Source of the DNA: Bacillota bacterium
Lineage (GTDB): Bacteria > Bacillota > Clostridia > Acetivibrionales > DSM-1351
Length of the DNA stretch: 21,869 bases
Assembly: GCA_023443515.1 (NCBI GenBank)
Contig: JAEZUC010000143.1
Span: forward strand, 1-21,869
Direction: 5' to 3'
Shown here: piece by piece, positions 1 through 6,608 of the stretch
Layout of the letters: each line of letters opens with the position of its first letter
Position numbering within the stretch: position 1 is the first letter of the stretch
Notes under the pieces: generated by a model
Seen by the model: only the letters and a program-made list of their open reading frames with translations
Told to the model about the DNA's origin: nothing
Database searches by the model: none
Made by a program: the position numbers and the translations under genes

Positions 1-28
1 CCATAGCTTTTCTCTAAAAAAACAAAAA

Positions 29-66
29 GGACATTAATTTTGAAATTTTTCTTCAAAATAGTGTCC
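29..66 (-). terminator. Rho-independent terminator, probably bidirectional
   Basis: A long, slightly imperfect inverted repeat has arms GGACATTAATTTTGAA and TTCAAAATAGTGTCC. On the minus strand it is followed by TTTTTGTTTTTTT, and on the plus strand by ATTTTTTTA, so it could stop transcription in both directions. It lies downstream of the tRNA-Ser pair and probably ends that transcript or backs up the hairpin at 87-116. Confidence 0.7.
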
Positions 67-86
67 ATTTTTTTACTTCTAAAACG

Positions 87-116
87 CTGAAAAGCCTGAT
101 AAATCAGGCTTTTCAG
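87..116 (-). terminator. Hairpin 3' of tRNA-Ser(GCT)
   Basis: A perfect inverted repeat has 13-bp arms (CTGAAAAGCCTGA and its complement) around a 4-nt loop. It starts 9 bp past the 3' end of the tRNA-Ser(GCT) gene. The minus-strand T-tract after it is short (CGTTTTAG), so it may act as a terminator together with the stronger element at 29-66, or as a 3' processing hairpin. Confidence 0.65.
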
Positions 117-124
117 ACAAATTG

Positions 125-216
125 TGGCGGAGAAGAAGGGATTCGAACCCTTGCTCCAGTTGCCCAGACTAACGGTTTAGCAAACCGTCCCCTTCGACCT
201 ACTTGGGTACTTCTCC
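125..216 (-). tRNA. tRNA-Ser (anticodon GCT)
   Basis: Read on the minus strand, the gene starts GGAGAAG and ends CTTCTCC plus a discriminator G and an encoded CCA (125-127). The anticodon arm is ACGGT-TTGCTAA-ACCGT, giving anticodon GCT, which reads AGC/AGU. There is a long variable arm, as expected of a class II serine tRNA, and a TTCGAAT T-loop. The length is 92 nt including CCA. It lies second in a two-tRNA transcript behind tRNA-Ser(TGA). Confidence 0.96.
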
Positions 217-225
217 ATTAAACTT

Positions 226-246
226 GAGCTGGCATTAAGCCAGCTC
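226..246 (-). other. Hairpin between the two tRNA-Ser genes
   Basis: A perfect 8-bp inverted repeat (GAGCTGGC / GCCAGCTC) with a 5-nt loop sits between the two tRNA genes. It has no T-tract on the minus strand, so a spacer hairpin that guides tRNA processing is more likely than a terminator. Confidence 0.5.
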
Positions 247-255
247 ATATTTATT

Positions 256-346
256 TGGCGGAGAGAGTGAGATTCGAACTCACGGTAGGCTCACACCTAC
301 GCCGGTTTTCAAGACCGGTGCCTTAAACCAACTCGACCATCTCTCC
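256..346 (-). tRNA. tRNA-Ser (anticodon TGA)
   Basis: Read on the minus strand, the gene starts GGAGAGA and ends TCTCTCC plus G and an encoded CCA (256-258). The anticodon arm is CCGGT-CTTGAAA-ACCGG, giving anticodon TGA, which reads UCA and by wobble other UCN codons. A long variable arm (GTAGGTGTGAGCCTAC region) marks a class II serine tRNA. The length is 91 nt including CCA. It is the promoter-proximal gene of the pair. Confidence 0.96.
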
Positions 347-374
347 ATGTTGGTTTTGTCAAGCGACGTGTTTA

Positions 375-403
375 ATTTTACAATGATTTTTTACTTTTGT
401 CAA
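375..403 (-). promoter_or_regulatory. Promoter of the tRNA-Ser pair
   Basis: On the minus strand a perfect -35 TTGACA (398-403) is separated by 17 bp from a -10 TAAAAT (375-380). This is a near-consensus housekeeping sigma promoter placed about 20-30 nt before tRNA-Ser(TGA). Confidence 0.8.
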
Positions 404-457
404 CACTTTACTTTATAATAAACACAACTTCTTCAAAGTAATTTATTCCATTATGCC

Positions 458-1219
458 TTAAACCATTTTTTCCAACAGCATTTTCATATTTCTGTTATAC
501 TCACTTTTTGGACAATCAGTTTGAAAAGCACTTATTATCCTTTTTGCATCGTTGTAATAACCACTTTTATAATATGAATTTGCTAAATAGTAGTATGCGT
601 CATCAATGTAATATTCATTCTTTTTTGAGAAATCAATTGCACGATTTAAATTTATTATAGCCCCGGCATAATTTTTATTTTTATAATTCTTGTAGCCATC
701 TCTATATAGCTGTAAAGAAGCTTTTCCATAGCTTTTTCCAATCAGATCATTATAGGTATTTAAACCCTGTGAGCTTAAATATTCAATCTTAACATCATAT
801 TTAAGAGTAACAGCGCAATTTACATAATCTTTCTGATTAAAGTATTCCAGTGCCTTAACAAGCGCGTCCGTTGCACTTACAGTACTATTATATTTTGACT
901 CTATATCTGTTGTTTTGGAGCTCTGTGTTGCTATTTCCTGCTCAGATACAACCAGTTTATTCCTTAGAGACTCCAGTTCTTTATTTAGCCTTTCATTTTC
1001 CTTTAAAACTGATTTTAAGTCTGTTACGGCAGTAAGTTTTGCTTTTTCCTGTGAAGATAGTTTATTTTGGTAATCGCTGATATTATTCTGAAATTTCACT
1101 TGGCTGTATGCAGTTAATAAAAGAATAATAAATGCACCTGTAAATAAGATCACAGCATACATCCAAATTTGTTTTTTTTCATTTTTATTTTCTTTATTGC
1201 TATGAAAATGAATATTCAT
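458..1219 (-). CDS. Membrane-anchored coiled-coil/TPR protein
   Basis: The product is a 253-residue protein of unknown specific role. I chose the ATG at 1219 (MNIHFHSNKEN) over an upstream in-frame start because GGAGG (1229-1233) lies 9 nt before it. A short basic N-terminus is followed by one transmembrane helix (about residues 18-38). Next comes a charged heptad-like coiled coil (about 40-95) and a C-terminal half rich in Tyr/Ala/Leu helices. The segment DDAYYYLANSYYKSGYYNDA has the character of a tetratricopeptide repeat of the YbgF/BamD type. The predicted topology is N-in with the TPR part outside, where it could be a protein-interaction platform at the envelope. The DUF4446 gene lies 43 bp upstream on the same strand, so the two are probably co-transcribed. 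No clear terminator follows, so read-through into the tRNA genes is possible. Confidence 0.8.
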   Translation of the reverse strand: MNIHFHSNKENKNEKKQIWMYAVILFTGAFIILLLTAYSQVKFQNNISDYQNKLSSQEKAKLTAVTDLKSVLKENERLNKELESLRNKLVVSEQEIATQSSKTTDIESKYNSTVSATDALVKALEYFNQKDYVNCAVTLKYDVKIEYLSSQGLNTYNDLIGKSYGKASLQLYRDGYKNYKNKNYAGAIINLNRAIDFSKKNEYYIDDAYYYLANSYYKSGYYNDAKRIISAFQTDCPKSEYNRNMKMLLEKMV

Positions 1220-1262
1220 ATTTAATGGCCTCCGTTTTACTACAAAAAACAATTGTCATTGG

Positions 1263-1793
1263 TTAATCAATATAACTTCTTTCAATATTTGTTTTCTTCG
1301 CTATATCTATAGCTTGTATTTCTTCTGCAGACAAAGTATATTTTGATTTTCCGGATACAACTGGCTTGGAATAAGTTGAGGAACTTTCTCTTGCATATAT
1401 TCCGCTTATAACAACACCTGAATCATTATTATCCAAAAGAGCAATAGCAAAACTCAAATCACTGCCAACATTATCAAATGCATTAAATCTGACTATTCCA
1501 ACCTTTTGTATACACTGAAGCAGTCTTCTTTCAATATTGTTTATCTTTAGTTCAATTTCTCTATTTTTAGTACTTACAGAATTTGTGGTATTTAAACATG
1601 TTTCCAAAAGTTCTTCAATATTTCTATCACTTAACCCACTCATAAACTTTTTATATCTTATTTTTAGTTTATTTGTCTTTTTTATATTTGCTATCAACAT
1701 AAAACAATTAATTATTATAAAAATAAAACAAACTCCAAAAAGTACTAATATCTCAAACTGCATATTTAATATATTTGAAAAAAAGTCACTCAT
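1263..1793 (-). CDS. DUF4446 family protein
   Basis: The product is a 176-residue protein. The start is taken at the ATG at 1793 (MSDFFSNILN), with GGGAG (1803-1807) 9 nt upstream; an upstream TTG in the same frame has no such site. One transmembrane helix near the N-terminus (about residues 14-34) is followed by a basic/coiled-coil stretch. The C-terminal globular part begins VGIVRFNAFDNVGSDLSFAI and contains GVVISGIYARESSSTYSKP, which is the pattern I recognise as DUF4446. Members commonly sit next to parB in clostridia, as here; the biochemical function is unknown. A 163-bp gap holding the parB terminator separates it from parB, so it is likely to have its own promoter, which I could not pin down. 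Confidence 0.85.
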   Translation of the reverse strand: MSDFFSNILNMQFEILVLFGVCFIFIIINCFMLIANIKKTNKLKIRYKKFMSGLSDRNIEELLETCLNTTNSVSTKNREIELKINNIERRLLQCIQKVGIVRFNAFDNVGSDLSFAIALLDNNDSGVVISGIYARESSSTYSKPVVSGKSKYTLSAEEIQAIDIAKKTNIERSYID

Positions 1794-1838
1794 CTTAACC
1801 TGCTCCCTTGTAGTTTCACTCAATGTAAACAATTATTT

Positions 1839-1850
1839 ACATAATTATGT
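1839..1850. other. Short palindrome upstream of the DUF4446 gene
   Basis: ACATAATTATGT is a perfect 12-bp palindrome about 45 bp upstream of the chosen start. It could be an operator, but a palindrome this short in AT-rich DNA can arise by chance. Confidence 0.2.
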
Positions 1851-1916
1851 CTTAAAGCATTATTTTCATTTTTGACACGTTTTTATATCAAGGAATATAA
1901 TATCATTCCCCTGCTT

Positions 1917-1946
1917 AAAAAAACGGCTTAAAATCGATTTTAAACC
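1917..1946 (-). terminator. Terminator of parAB
   Basis: On the minus strand, GGTTTAAAATCGATTTTAAGCC folds on itself (stem of about 9 bp with one G-T pair, UCGA loop) and is followed directly by GTTTTTTT. It starts about 10 bp after the parB stop codon. Confidence 0.85.
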
Positions 1947-1956
1947 CTTGCTTTAT

Positions 1957-2802
1957 TTACACTTTATAAAAAAATTCCAACAACCTGTCCAATTCATCAT
2001 TTGAATAGTATTCGATTGTTATTTTACCTTTATTATTTTTTGATTGTAATTTAACCTTTGTACCTAAAATATTCTTAAGCTTGTTCTCAACATCAATTAA
2101 TTCAGGATTGCTTACTTCTGTTTTTTTTCTATCTTTATTATCTCCCTTACAGAGCTTCTTTACATAATTTTCGGTTTCTCTTACACTTAATTTATTTTCA
2201 ACTATAAATTCAGCAACTTTTTGCTGTAATTCTTCATCTTGAATAATAACCAATGTTCTTGCATGTCCACTGGTTAACTCACCACTAATAATAAATTTTC
2301 TGACCTCTTTTGTTAATCCTAACAATCTCAATGAATTTGCTATAGTAGGTCTGCTTTTTCCAATAGTAGTAGCAATTTGCTCCTGAGTCAGACTGTACTC
2401 GTCCATTAAGTGAAGAAAAGCTTCAGCTTCTTCAATTGGATTCAGATCTTCTCTTTGAAGATTTTCAATAAGCGCGACTTCCATAGTCTGTTTATTTGAA
2501 AAATTTTTAACAATAACGGGTACATTAGTTAAACCCGCTAGTTTTGCGGCTCTCCATCTTCTTTCACCGGCAATTATTGTATAAGTATTGTCTTCTTTTT
2601 TAACAATTATAGGTTGAATTATTCCATGCTGTTTAATTGATTCCGCAAGTTGTATCATTTTCTCATCATCAAAATTTTTTCGCGGTTGTCCAATATTGGG
2701 CTCTATTTCATTTATTCGCAGTTGCAATATGCCTGAATCTTCGTCTAAAGCCTCATTAGAAATTAACGCCCCAAGTCCCTTACCTAGTCCTTTTTTTATC
2801 AT
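1957..2802 (-). CDS. parB: Chromosome-partitioning protein ParB (Spo0J)
   Basis: ParB is a CTP-dependent DNA clamp that loads at parS, spreads and recruits SMC; it also stimulates the ParA ATPase. This 281-residue protein has normal length. The N-terminus MIKKGLGKGLGALI carries the KGLGKGL motif that family knowledge links to ParA stimulation. The CTP-binding motifs are visible: GERRWRAA (79-86) and ENLQRED (113-119). The helix-turn-helix spans about 139-161. Recognition residues are Arg151 and Gly179, the ParB type as opposed to the Noc type. The start is ATG at 2802 with an AGAGGTGG ribosome-binding site that lies inside the end of parA. Only 5 bp separate the parA stop from this start, so the genes are translationally coupled. 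Confidence 0.97.
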   Translation of the reverse strand: MIKKGLGKGLGALISNEALDEDSGILQLRINEIEPNIGQPRKNFDDEKMIQLAESIKQHGIIQPIIVKKEDNTYTIIAGERRWRAAKLAGLTNVPVIVKNFSNKQTMEVALIENLQREDLNPIEEAEAFLHLMDEYSLTQEQIATTIGKSRPTIANSLRLLGLTKEVRKFIISGELTSGHARTLVIIQDEELQQKVAEFIVENKLSVRETENYVKKLCKGDNKDRKKTEVSNPELIDVENKLKNILGTKVKLQSKNNKGKITIEYYSNDELDRLLEFFYKV

Positions 2803-2807
2803 AAGTT

Positions 2808-3581
2808 TTATACCACCTCTTCAGCATACTCAATAACTTCTTCCGCTAAATCGATATAACATTCAGCACCCTTTGATTTTGCATCATATAATATAATAGG
2901 AAGACCAAAACTTGGTGCCTCGCTTAATCTAACGTTTCTTGGTATAATTGTCCTGTAAACCTTATTACTGAAATACTTTTTAACTTCCTCTACCACTTGA
3001 ATTGACAAATTAGTACGAGCATCAAACATTGTCAGTACAACACCTTCTACCTCTAATTGCGGATTTAAGTGTCTTTGAACAAGCTTAACGGTATTCATTA
3101 GTTGACTTAGCCCTTCCAATGCATAATATTCACATTGAATTGGAACTAATATTGTGTCAGAAGCAGTGAGGGAATTTAAAGTTAGCAGTCCTAGGGAAGG
3201 TGGACAGTCAATTATGATAAAATCAAATTCCTTGCGAATATAATATAATGCTGATTTAAGCCTGTTTTCTCTTGAAATCATTGATACAAGCTCAACTTCC
3301 GCTCCGGCAAGCTGAATATTTGACGGACATATCATAAGGCTGTCGATACAGGTATGTAGTAGTGTATTTTCTATTGGTTCGTCATTAATAATAACGTCAT
3401 AAACTGAATGAGTTATATTTTTTTTATCAATACCAAGGCCACTTGTTGTGTTTCCTTGGGGATCTATATCAATAACTAAAACCTTTTTACCCTTATATGC
3501 CAAACATGAGCTTAAATTCACCGATGTAGTTGTTTTCCCTACGCCACCCTTTTGGTTAGCAATGGCTATAATTTTCGCCAA
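2808..3581 (-). CDS. parA: Chromosome-partitioning ATPase ParA (Soj)
   Basis: ParA is a deviant-Walker ATPase that binds DNA non-specifically as a dimer. It works with ParB in origin segregation and, in Bacillus, modulates DnaA. The 257 residues carry the deviant Walker A KGGVGKTT near the N-terminus (about 11-18), the Walker A' region DIDPQGN, and Walker B IIIDCPPSLG. The start codon is TTG at 3581: the family N-terminus (M-x-K-I-I-A-I-x-N-Q-K-G-G) begins exactly there, and AAGGAGTGAGG (3587-3597) precedes it. A putative promoter with a palindrome in its spacer lies at 3667-3695. Two parS sites lie immediately upstream of that. It forms an operon with parB. Confidence 0.97.
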   Translation of the reverse strand: MAKIIAIANQKGGVGKTTTSVNLSSCLAYKGKKVLVIDIDPQGNTTSGLGIDKKNITHSVYDVIINDEPIENTLLHTCIDSLMICPSNIQLAGAEVELVSMISRENRLKSALYYIRKEFDFIIIDCPPSLGLLTLNSLTASDTILVPIQCEYYALEGLSQLMNTVKLVQRHLNPQLEVEGVVLTMFDARTNLSIQVVEEVKKYFSNKVYRTIIPRNVRLSEAPSFGLPIILYDAKSKGAECYIDLAEEVIEYAEEVV

Positions 3582-3628
3582 AAATACCTCACTCCTTATT
3601 GAGCCTTATTTACCACATAATTAACAAA

Positions 3629-3651
3629 ACACCTTGAAGGTGTCCTTTTTT
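3629..3651 (+). other. Small hairpin with T-tract in the parA leader region
   Basis: ACACCT-TGA-AGGTGT is followed on the plus strand by CCTTTTTT, which has a terminator-like shape. No plus-strand gene precedes it. On the minus strand it would sit in the parA mRNA leader, where it is followed by TTTTG. It may block antisense transcripts or act as a weak attenuator of parA. The short stem makes either role uncertain. Confidence 0.35.
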
Positions 3652-3666
3652 GCTCTCTAATTGAAA

Positions 3667-3695
3667 ATTATATCATATGACATATGATAATACAA
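3667..3695 (-). promoter_or_regulatory. Putative parAB promoter
   Basis: On the minus strand, TTGTAT (3690-3695) and a perfect TATAAT (3667-3672) are 17 bp apart. The -35 is poor (3 of 6) but the -10 and spacing are ideal. This predicts a start near 3660 and a leader of about 80 nt. A poor -35 combined with an operator in the spacer would fit a regulated promoter. Confidence 0.6.
3671..3689. promoter_or_regulatory. Candidate operator: 19-bp palindrome in the parA promoter spacer
   Basis: TATCATATGACATATGATA is a perfect inverted repeat with 9-bp arms around a single central base. It fills the spacer between the putative -35 and -10 of parA and touches the -10. This placement would let a dimeric repressor block RNA polymerase. 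The binding protein is unknown. Confidence 0.5.
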
Positions 3696-3717
3696 AGATT
3701 ATAATTTAATTGTAAAA

Positions 3718-3733
3718 TGTTTCACGTGAAACA
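3718..3733. other. parS site 1
   Basis: TGTTTCACGTGAAACA is identical to the 16-bp parS core known from Bacillus and most bacteria. The perfect palindrome extends to 3715-3736. It is a ParB nucleation site, 137 bp upstream of parA and about 5.4 kb from the DnaA-trio tract. Confidence 0.97.
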
Positions 3734-3760
3734 TTTACAAACTTATTTCTATAAACAAAA

Positions 3761-3776
3761 TGTTTCACGTGAAACA
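3761..3776. other. parS site 2
   Basis: This is a second perfect TGTTTCACGTGAAACA, centred 43 bp from the first. The perfect palindrome extends outward to 28 bp (3755-3782), well beyond the core. Confidence 0.97.
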
Positions 3777-3782
3777 TTTTGT

Positions 3783-4210
3783 GCCGTAATTTAGTTAAAT
3801 TAATTCAGCAGGGTATTATTCATATGTTCCAACATGTATTTCAGTTCTATACTATTGCTTTCTTTACTGCAATAAACGTTTTTATAAAACGAACGGGTTA
3901 TTAAACAAGCTCCAAAGGCTTTCCGTCGATTGACCACTTATTTCACAGAAAAATATCGCTATTTTATTAGGGATTTCACCTTCCACCGTTAATAGGTGGT
4001 TGCAGTTATGAAAAGAAGTCTTTTACAGGTTTATGGTCTCTAAGGGCAAACAGGAGGCTACCAATAATCTAAAAGAATTCCGTATTCATGCATATGTTGC
4101 TGATATTCCAGAATTTAAAGCCTGTTTGACAATGCTACAAACTTGAGAACCCTACATATTAAATGCTTTTACCTGACCTTTCTCAAATGTATTTACATAC
4201 CATAAAACAA
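3783..4210. other. Non-coding spacer between parS and the gyrB terminator
   Basis: About 430 bp hold no complete gene on either strand. I see a small 5-bp hairpin (CCACC/GGTGG, 3983-3999) and one short open stretch (4012-4146) that may be a transposase relic, listed separately. The rest is AT-rich with scattered stops. No convincing promoter, RNA gene or repeat was found. The spacer sits at the point where the usual gyrB-gyrA adjacency is broken. Confidence 0.6.
4012..4146 (+). pseudogene. Possible ISL3-type transposase C-terminal relic
   Basis: The frame is open from 4012 to the TGA at 4144-4146, with an ATG at 4033 giving only 37 residues. The stretch SKGKQEATNNLKEFRIHAY resembles the end of DDE transposases of the ISL3 group, where a pattern like S-N-G-x-x-E-G-T-N-N-x-I-K-x-x-K-R-x-A-Y surrounds the last catalytic Glu. 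No matching upstream domain, terminal inverted repeats or target duplication were found, and the ATG lacks a convincing ribosome-binding site. If the match is real, this is a heavily decayed remnant and not an active gene. The resemblance is judged by eye from memory and could be coincidence. Confidence 0.3.
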
Positions 4211-4250
4211 TTAAAGAGCCAATTACTTGTTAAAGTAATTAGCTCTTTAA
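4211..4250 (-). terminator. Terminator of the gyrB operon
   Basis: Two 18-bp arms (TTAAAGAGCCAATTACTT and its complement with one mismatch) enclose a 4-nt loop. On the minus strand the stem is followed by TTGTTTTATG. It lies 60 bp downstream of the gyrB stop and probably ends the dnaA/dnaN-to-gyrB transcript. Confidence 0.8.
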
Positions 4251-4310
4251 AAAATTTTATTCAATTTGCGTTCCACTCCAACATTGACGTAGAACTTTTT
4301 TATTAATCTT

Positions 4311-6239
4311 TTAGATATCTAAATATGTTACATCCTTTGCATGCAAATGGATATATTCTTTCCTAGGTTCAACCTTCTCTCCCATAAACATACTGAATAC
4401 TTCATCAGCTGATATAGCATCCTGAACATCAACTTTTATTATGGTCCGTGTCTCGGGATTCATTGTAGTCTCCCATAATTGATCAGGATTCATTTCTCCA
4501 AGACCTTTAAATCTTTGTATGTTAACATTTGGGTCGTCTTTTCTCCACCCACGCTCTTCGTAAATCTTATTTACTTGTCTGTCATCATACGCGTAATACT
4601 CTTCTTTTCCCTTATAAACCTTGAACAAAGGTGGCATGGCAATATAAACATGACCCTGTTCAACTAGTGGTCTCATATATCTAAAGAAGAATGTTAACAA
4701 CAGCATTCTGATATGGGAACCATCAACATCCGCATCAGCCATAATAATTATTTTGTCATATCTTAATTTAGATGTATCAAAGTCGTCTCCTATACCTGCT
4801 CCGAGAGCTATAATTACAGGTAACAATTTTTCGTTATCAAAAACTTTGTCTATTCTTGATTTTTCAACATTGAGCATCTTTCCCCACAAAGGAAGTATTG
4901 CTTGTATTCTTCTATCTCTACCCTGTTTTGCAGATCCTCCGGCTGAGTCACCCTCAACAATAAATATTTCCGTTCTTGTAGGGTCCTTTTCAGAACAATC
5001 AGCCAGCTTACCTGGTAAGGTACTTGAATCCATAGCACTCTTTCTTCTGGTTAATTCCCTTGCTTTCCTGGCTGCTTCTCTTGCCCTTGCAGCCGTAAGA
5101 CATTTATCCAGAATAATCCGAGCAATAGCAGGATTCTCTTCCAGGAATATAATTAATTTATCACTAACAACATTTTCAACAAGAGTTCTTATTTCACTAT
5201 TTCCCAATTTTGTTTTTGTCTGTCCCTCGAATTGAGGTTCAGGAAGTTTAACGCTTATTACAGCCGTAAGACCTTCCCTAACATCATCTCCTGATAAATT
5301 CTTGTCGTTTTCTTTTAAAATATTAAATTTTCTGGCATAATCATTAAATACTTTAGTAATTGCTGCTCTAAAACCGGTTAAATGGGTTCCACCTTCAGTT
5401 GTTGCAATATTATTTGCATAACTAAAAACAGTTTCATTGTAATTATCGTTATATTGCATTGCAACTTCAACTATATTTGCATCTCTGATGCCTTCAAAAT
5501 ATATTACTTTATCATGCAAAGGTTCTTTTGTTTTATTAAGATACTCAACAAAAGATATAATCCCGCCTTCATAGTGAAGATTTTTCTCAATTATTTCATC
5601 AGAACGTTGGTCAATAAGCTTTATCTTAATGCCTCTATTTAAAAATGCCATTTCTCTGTATCTGGTTATCATAGCATCAAAATCAAAAACAATATCCTCG
5701 AAAATTTCAGGATCAGGCTTAAATCTTGTTATTGTTCCGCTATCTTCAGTTTCGCCCACTATTTCAACAGAGGTGATAGGTTTTCCTCGGGAATATTTCT
5801 GTCTGTAAATATGCCCTTCTCTTTTAACTTCAACTTCCATACTTTCCGATAATGCATTAACAACAGAGGCTCCAACACCATGAAGTCCCCCTGATACACT
5901 GTATGCACCACTTCCGAATTTTCCTCCGGCATGAAGTATTGTATGTACTACTTCAAGAGTTGGAATACCCATCTTTGGATGAATACCGACAGGAATACCA
6001 CTTCCGTTGTCAGTAACAGTAACAGAATTATCTTTGTGAACAATCACCTCGATTGTATCACATCTTCCGGCAAGTGCTTCATCAACACTATTTGCAACTA
6101 TTTCATAAACTAAATGATGCAACCCTCTGCTTGAGGTACTTCCTATATACATTCCAGGTCTCTTACGTACAGCCTCCAAGCCTTCCAGCACCTGAATCTG
6201 ACTCTCATCATAAGATGAAGCATTGTTAAATTCATTCAT
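4311..6239 (-). CDS. gyrB: DNA gyrase subunit B
   Basis: GyrB is the ATPase/TOPRIM subunit of gyrase, which introduces negative supercoils with GyrA. I start it at ATG 6239 (MNEFNNASSYDESQIQVLEG, 642 aa), matching the family N-terminus; an upstream in-frame TTG at 6266 has no ribosome-binding site. The nearest Shine-Dalgarno-like AAGGAAG is rather far (about 13 nt). Visible motifs are the GHKL ATPase (Glu46/Asn50, TDNGSGIP, GGLHGVGASVVNAL), the QTKTKLGN lysine loop, TOPRIM EGDSAGGSAKQG and DADVDGSHIR. Three pocket residues differ from E. coli: Ala49 for Asp45, Ser in DNGSGIP for Arg76, and Trp452 for Lys447. gyrA is not next to it but at 18908, across the origin. remB lies 31 bp upstream. Confidence 0.98.
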   Translation of the reverse strand: MNEFNNASSYDESQIQVLEGLEAVRKRPGMYIGSTSSRGLHHLVYEIVANSVDEALAGRCDTIEVIVHKDNSVTVTDNGSGIPVGIHPKMGIPTLEVVHTILHAGGKFGSGAYSVSGGLHGVGASVVNALSESMEVEVKREGHIYRQKYSRGKPITSVEIVGETEDSGTITRFKPDPEIFEDIVFDFDAMITRYREMAFLNRGIKIKLIDQRSDEIIEKNLHYEGGIISFVEYLNKTKEPLHDKVIYFEGIRDANIVEVAMQYNDNYNETVFSYANNIATTEGGTHLTGFRAAITKVFNDYARKFNILKENDKNLSGDDVREGLTAVISVKLPEPQFEGQTKTKLGNSEIRTLVENVVSDKLIIFLEENPAIARIILDKCLTAARAREAARKARELTRRKSAMDSSTLPGKLADCSEKDPTRTEIFIVEGDSAGGSAKQGRDRRIQAILPLWGKMLNVEKSRIDKVFDNEKLLPVIIALGAGIGDDFDTSKLRYDKIIIMADADVDGSHIRMLLLTFFFRYMRPLVEQGHVYIAMPPLFKVYKGKEEYYAYDDRQVNKIYEERGWRKDDPNVNIQRFKGLGEMNPDQLWETTMNPETRTIIKVDVQDAISADEVFSMFMGEKVEPRKEYIHLHAKDVTYLDI

Positions 6240-6270
6240 AGTCTCTTGTTTACTTCCTTTCAGCAATCAA

Positions 6271-6540
6271 TTAAATATTTGAAATTTCAGTTATATATTT
6301 TGATCTCTTTTGCAATGTAACTGATGATATGGGTGATAAATAAATTTTACTTTTTTTATCTGTTTCAGTAATAATAAATGATTTTGGTAAATCATCTGAT
6401 ATACTTATTACAAAACCTTCTTCTTCCGCTACTTTAAGAAACTCTCTTGTATCTTTAGAAATTGTAGTTGTATCTATATCCATGATAGCTATTACATTTT
6501 TTATAGGAATAACAACATCTCCGCCTATATGCAAAAACAT
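6271..6540 (-). CDS. remB: Extracellular matrix regulator RemB (DUF370)
   Basis: This 89-residue protein resembles Bacillus subtilis RemB (YaaB). It shares the start M-x-L-H-I-G-x-D, the centre AIMDID and the end YLSPISSVTLQKRS. In Bacillus, RemA and RemB influence biofilm matrix genes; RemA is a DNA-binding protein, while RemB's biochemical role is less clear. The position between recF and gyrB is the conserved one. ATG 6540 follows a strong GGAGG (6550-6554) at 9 nt spacing. It is most likely co-transcribed with recF and gyrB. Confidence 0.9.
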   Translation of the reverse strand: MFLHIGGDVVIPIKNVIAIMDIDTTTISKDTREFLKVAEEEGFVISISDDLPKSFIITETDKKSKIYLSPISSVTLQKRSKYITEISNI

Positions 6541-6608
6541 ACTTAAAATCCTCCATAAATCTCTAAACCCAATTTTACCTTATTAAATTATTTATTGCAA
6601 ACTATCGT

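Noticed and set aside
357..362. Second TTGACA on the minus strand just before tRNA-Ser(TGA)
   Set aside because: It is about 10 bp from the tRNA start, so no -10 could fit; the promoter at 375-403 is complete.
4753..5235. Plus-strand open frame of 160 codons inside gyrB
   Set aside because: It is antisense to the conserved TOPRIM coding region of gyrB, has no ribosome-binding site and resembles no protein I know.
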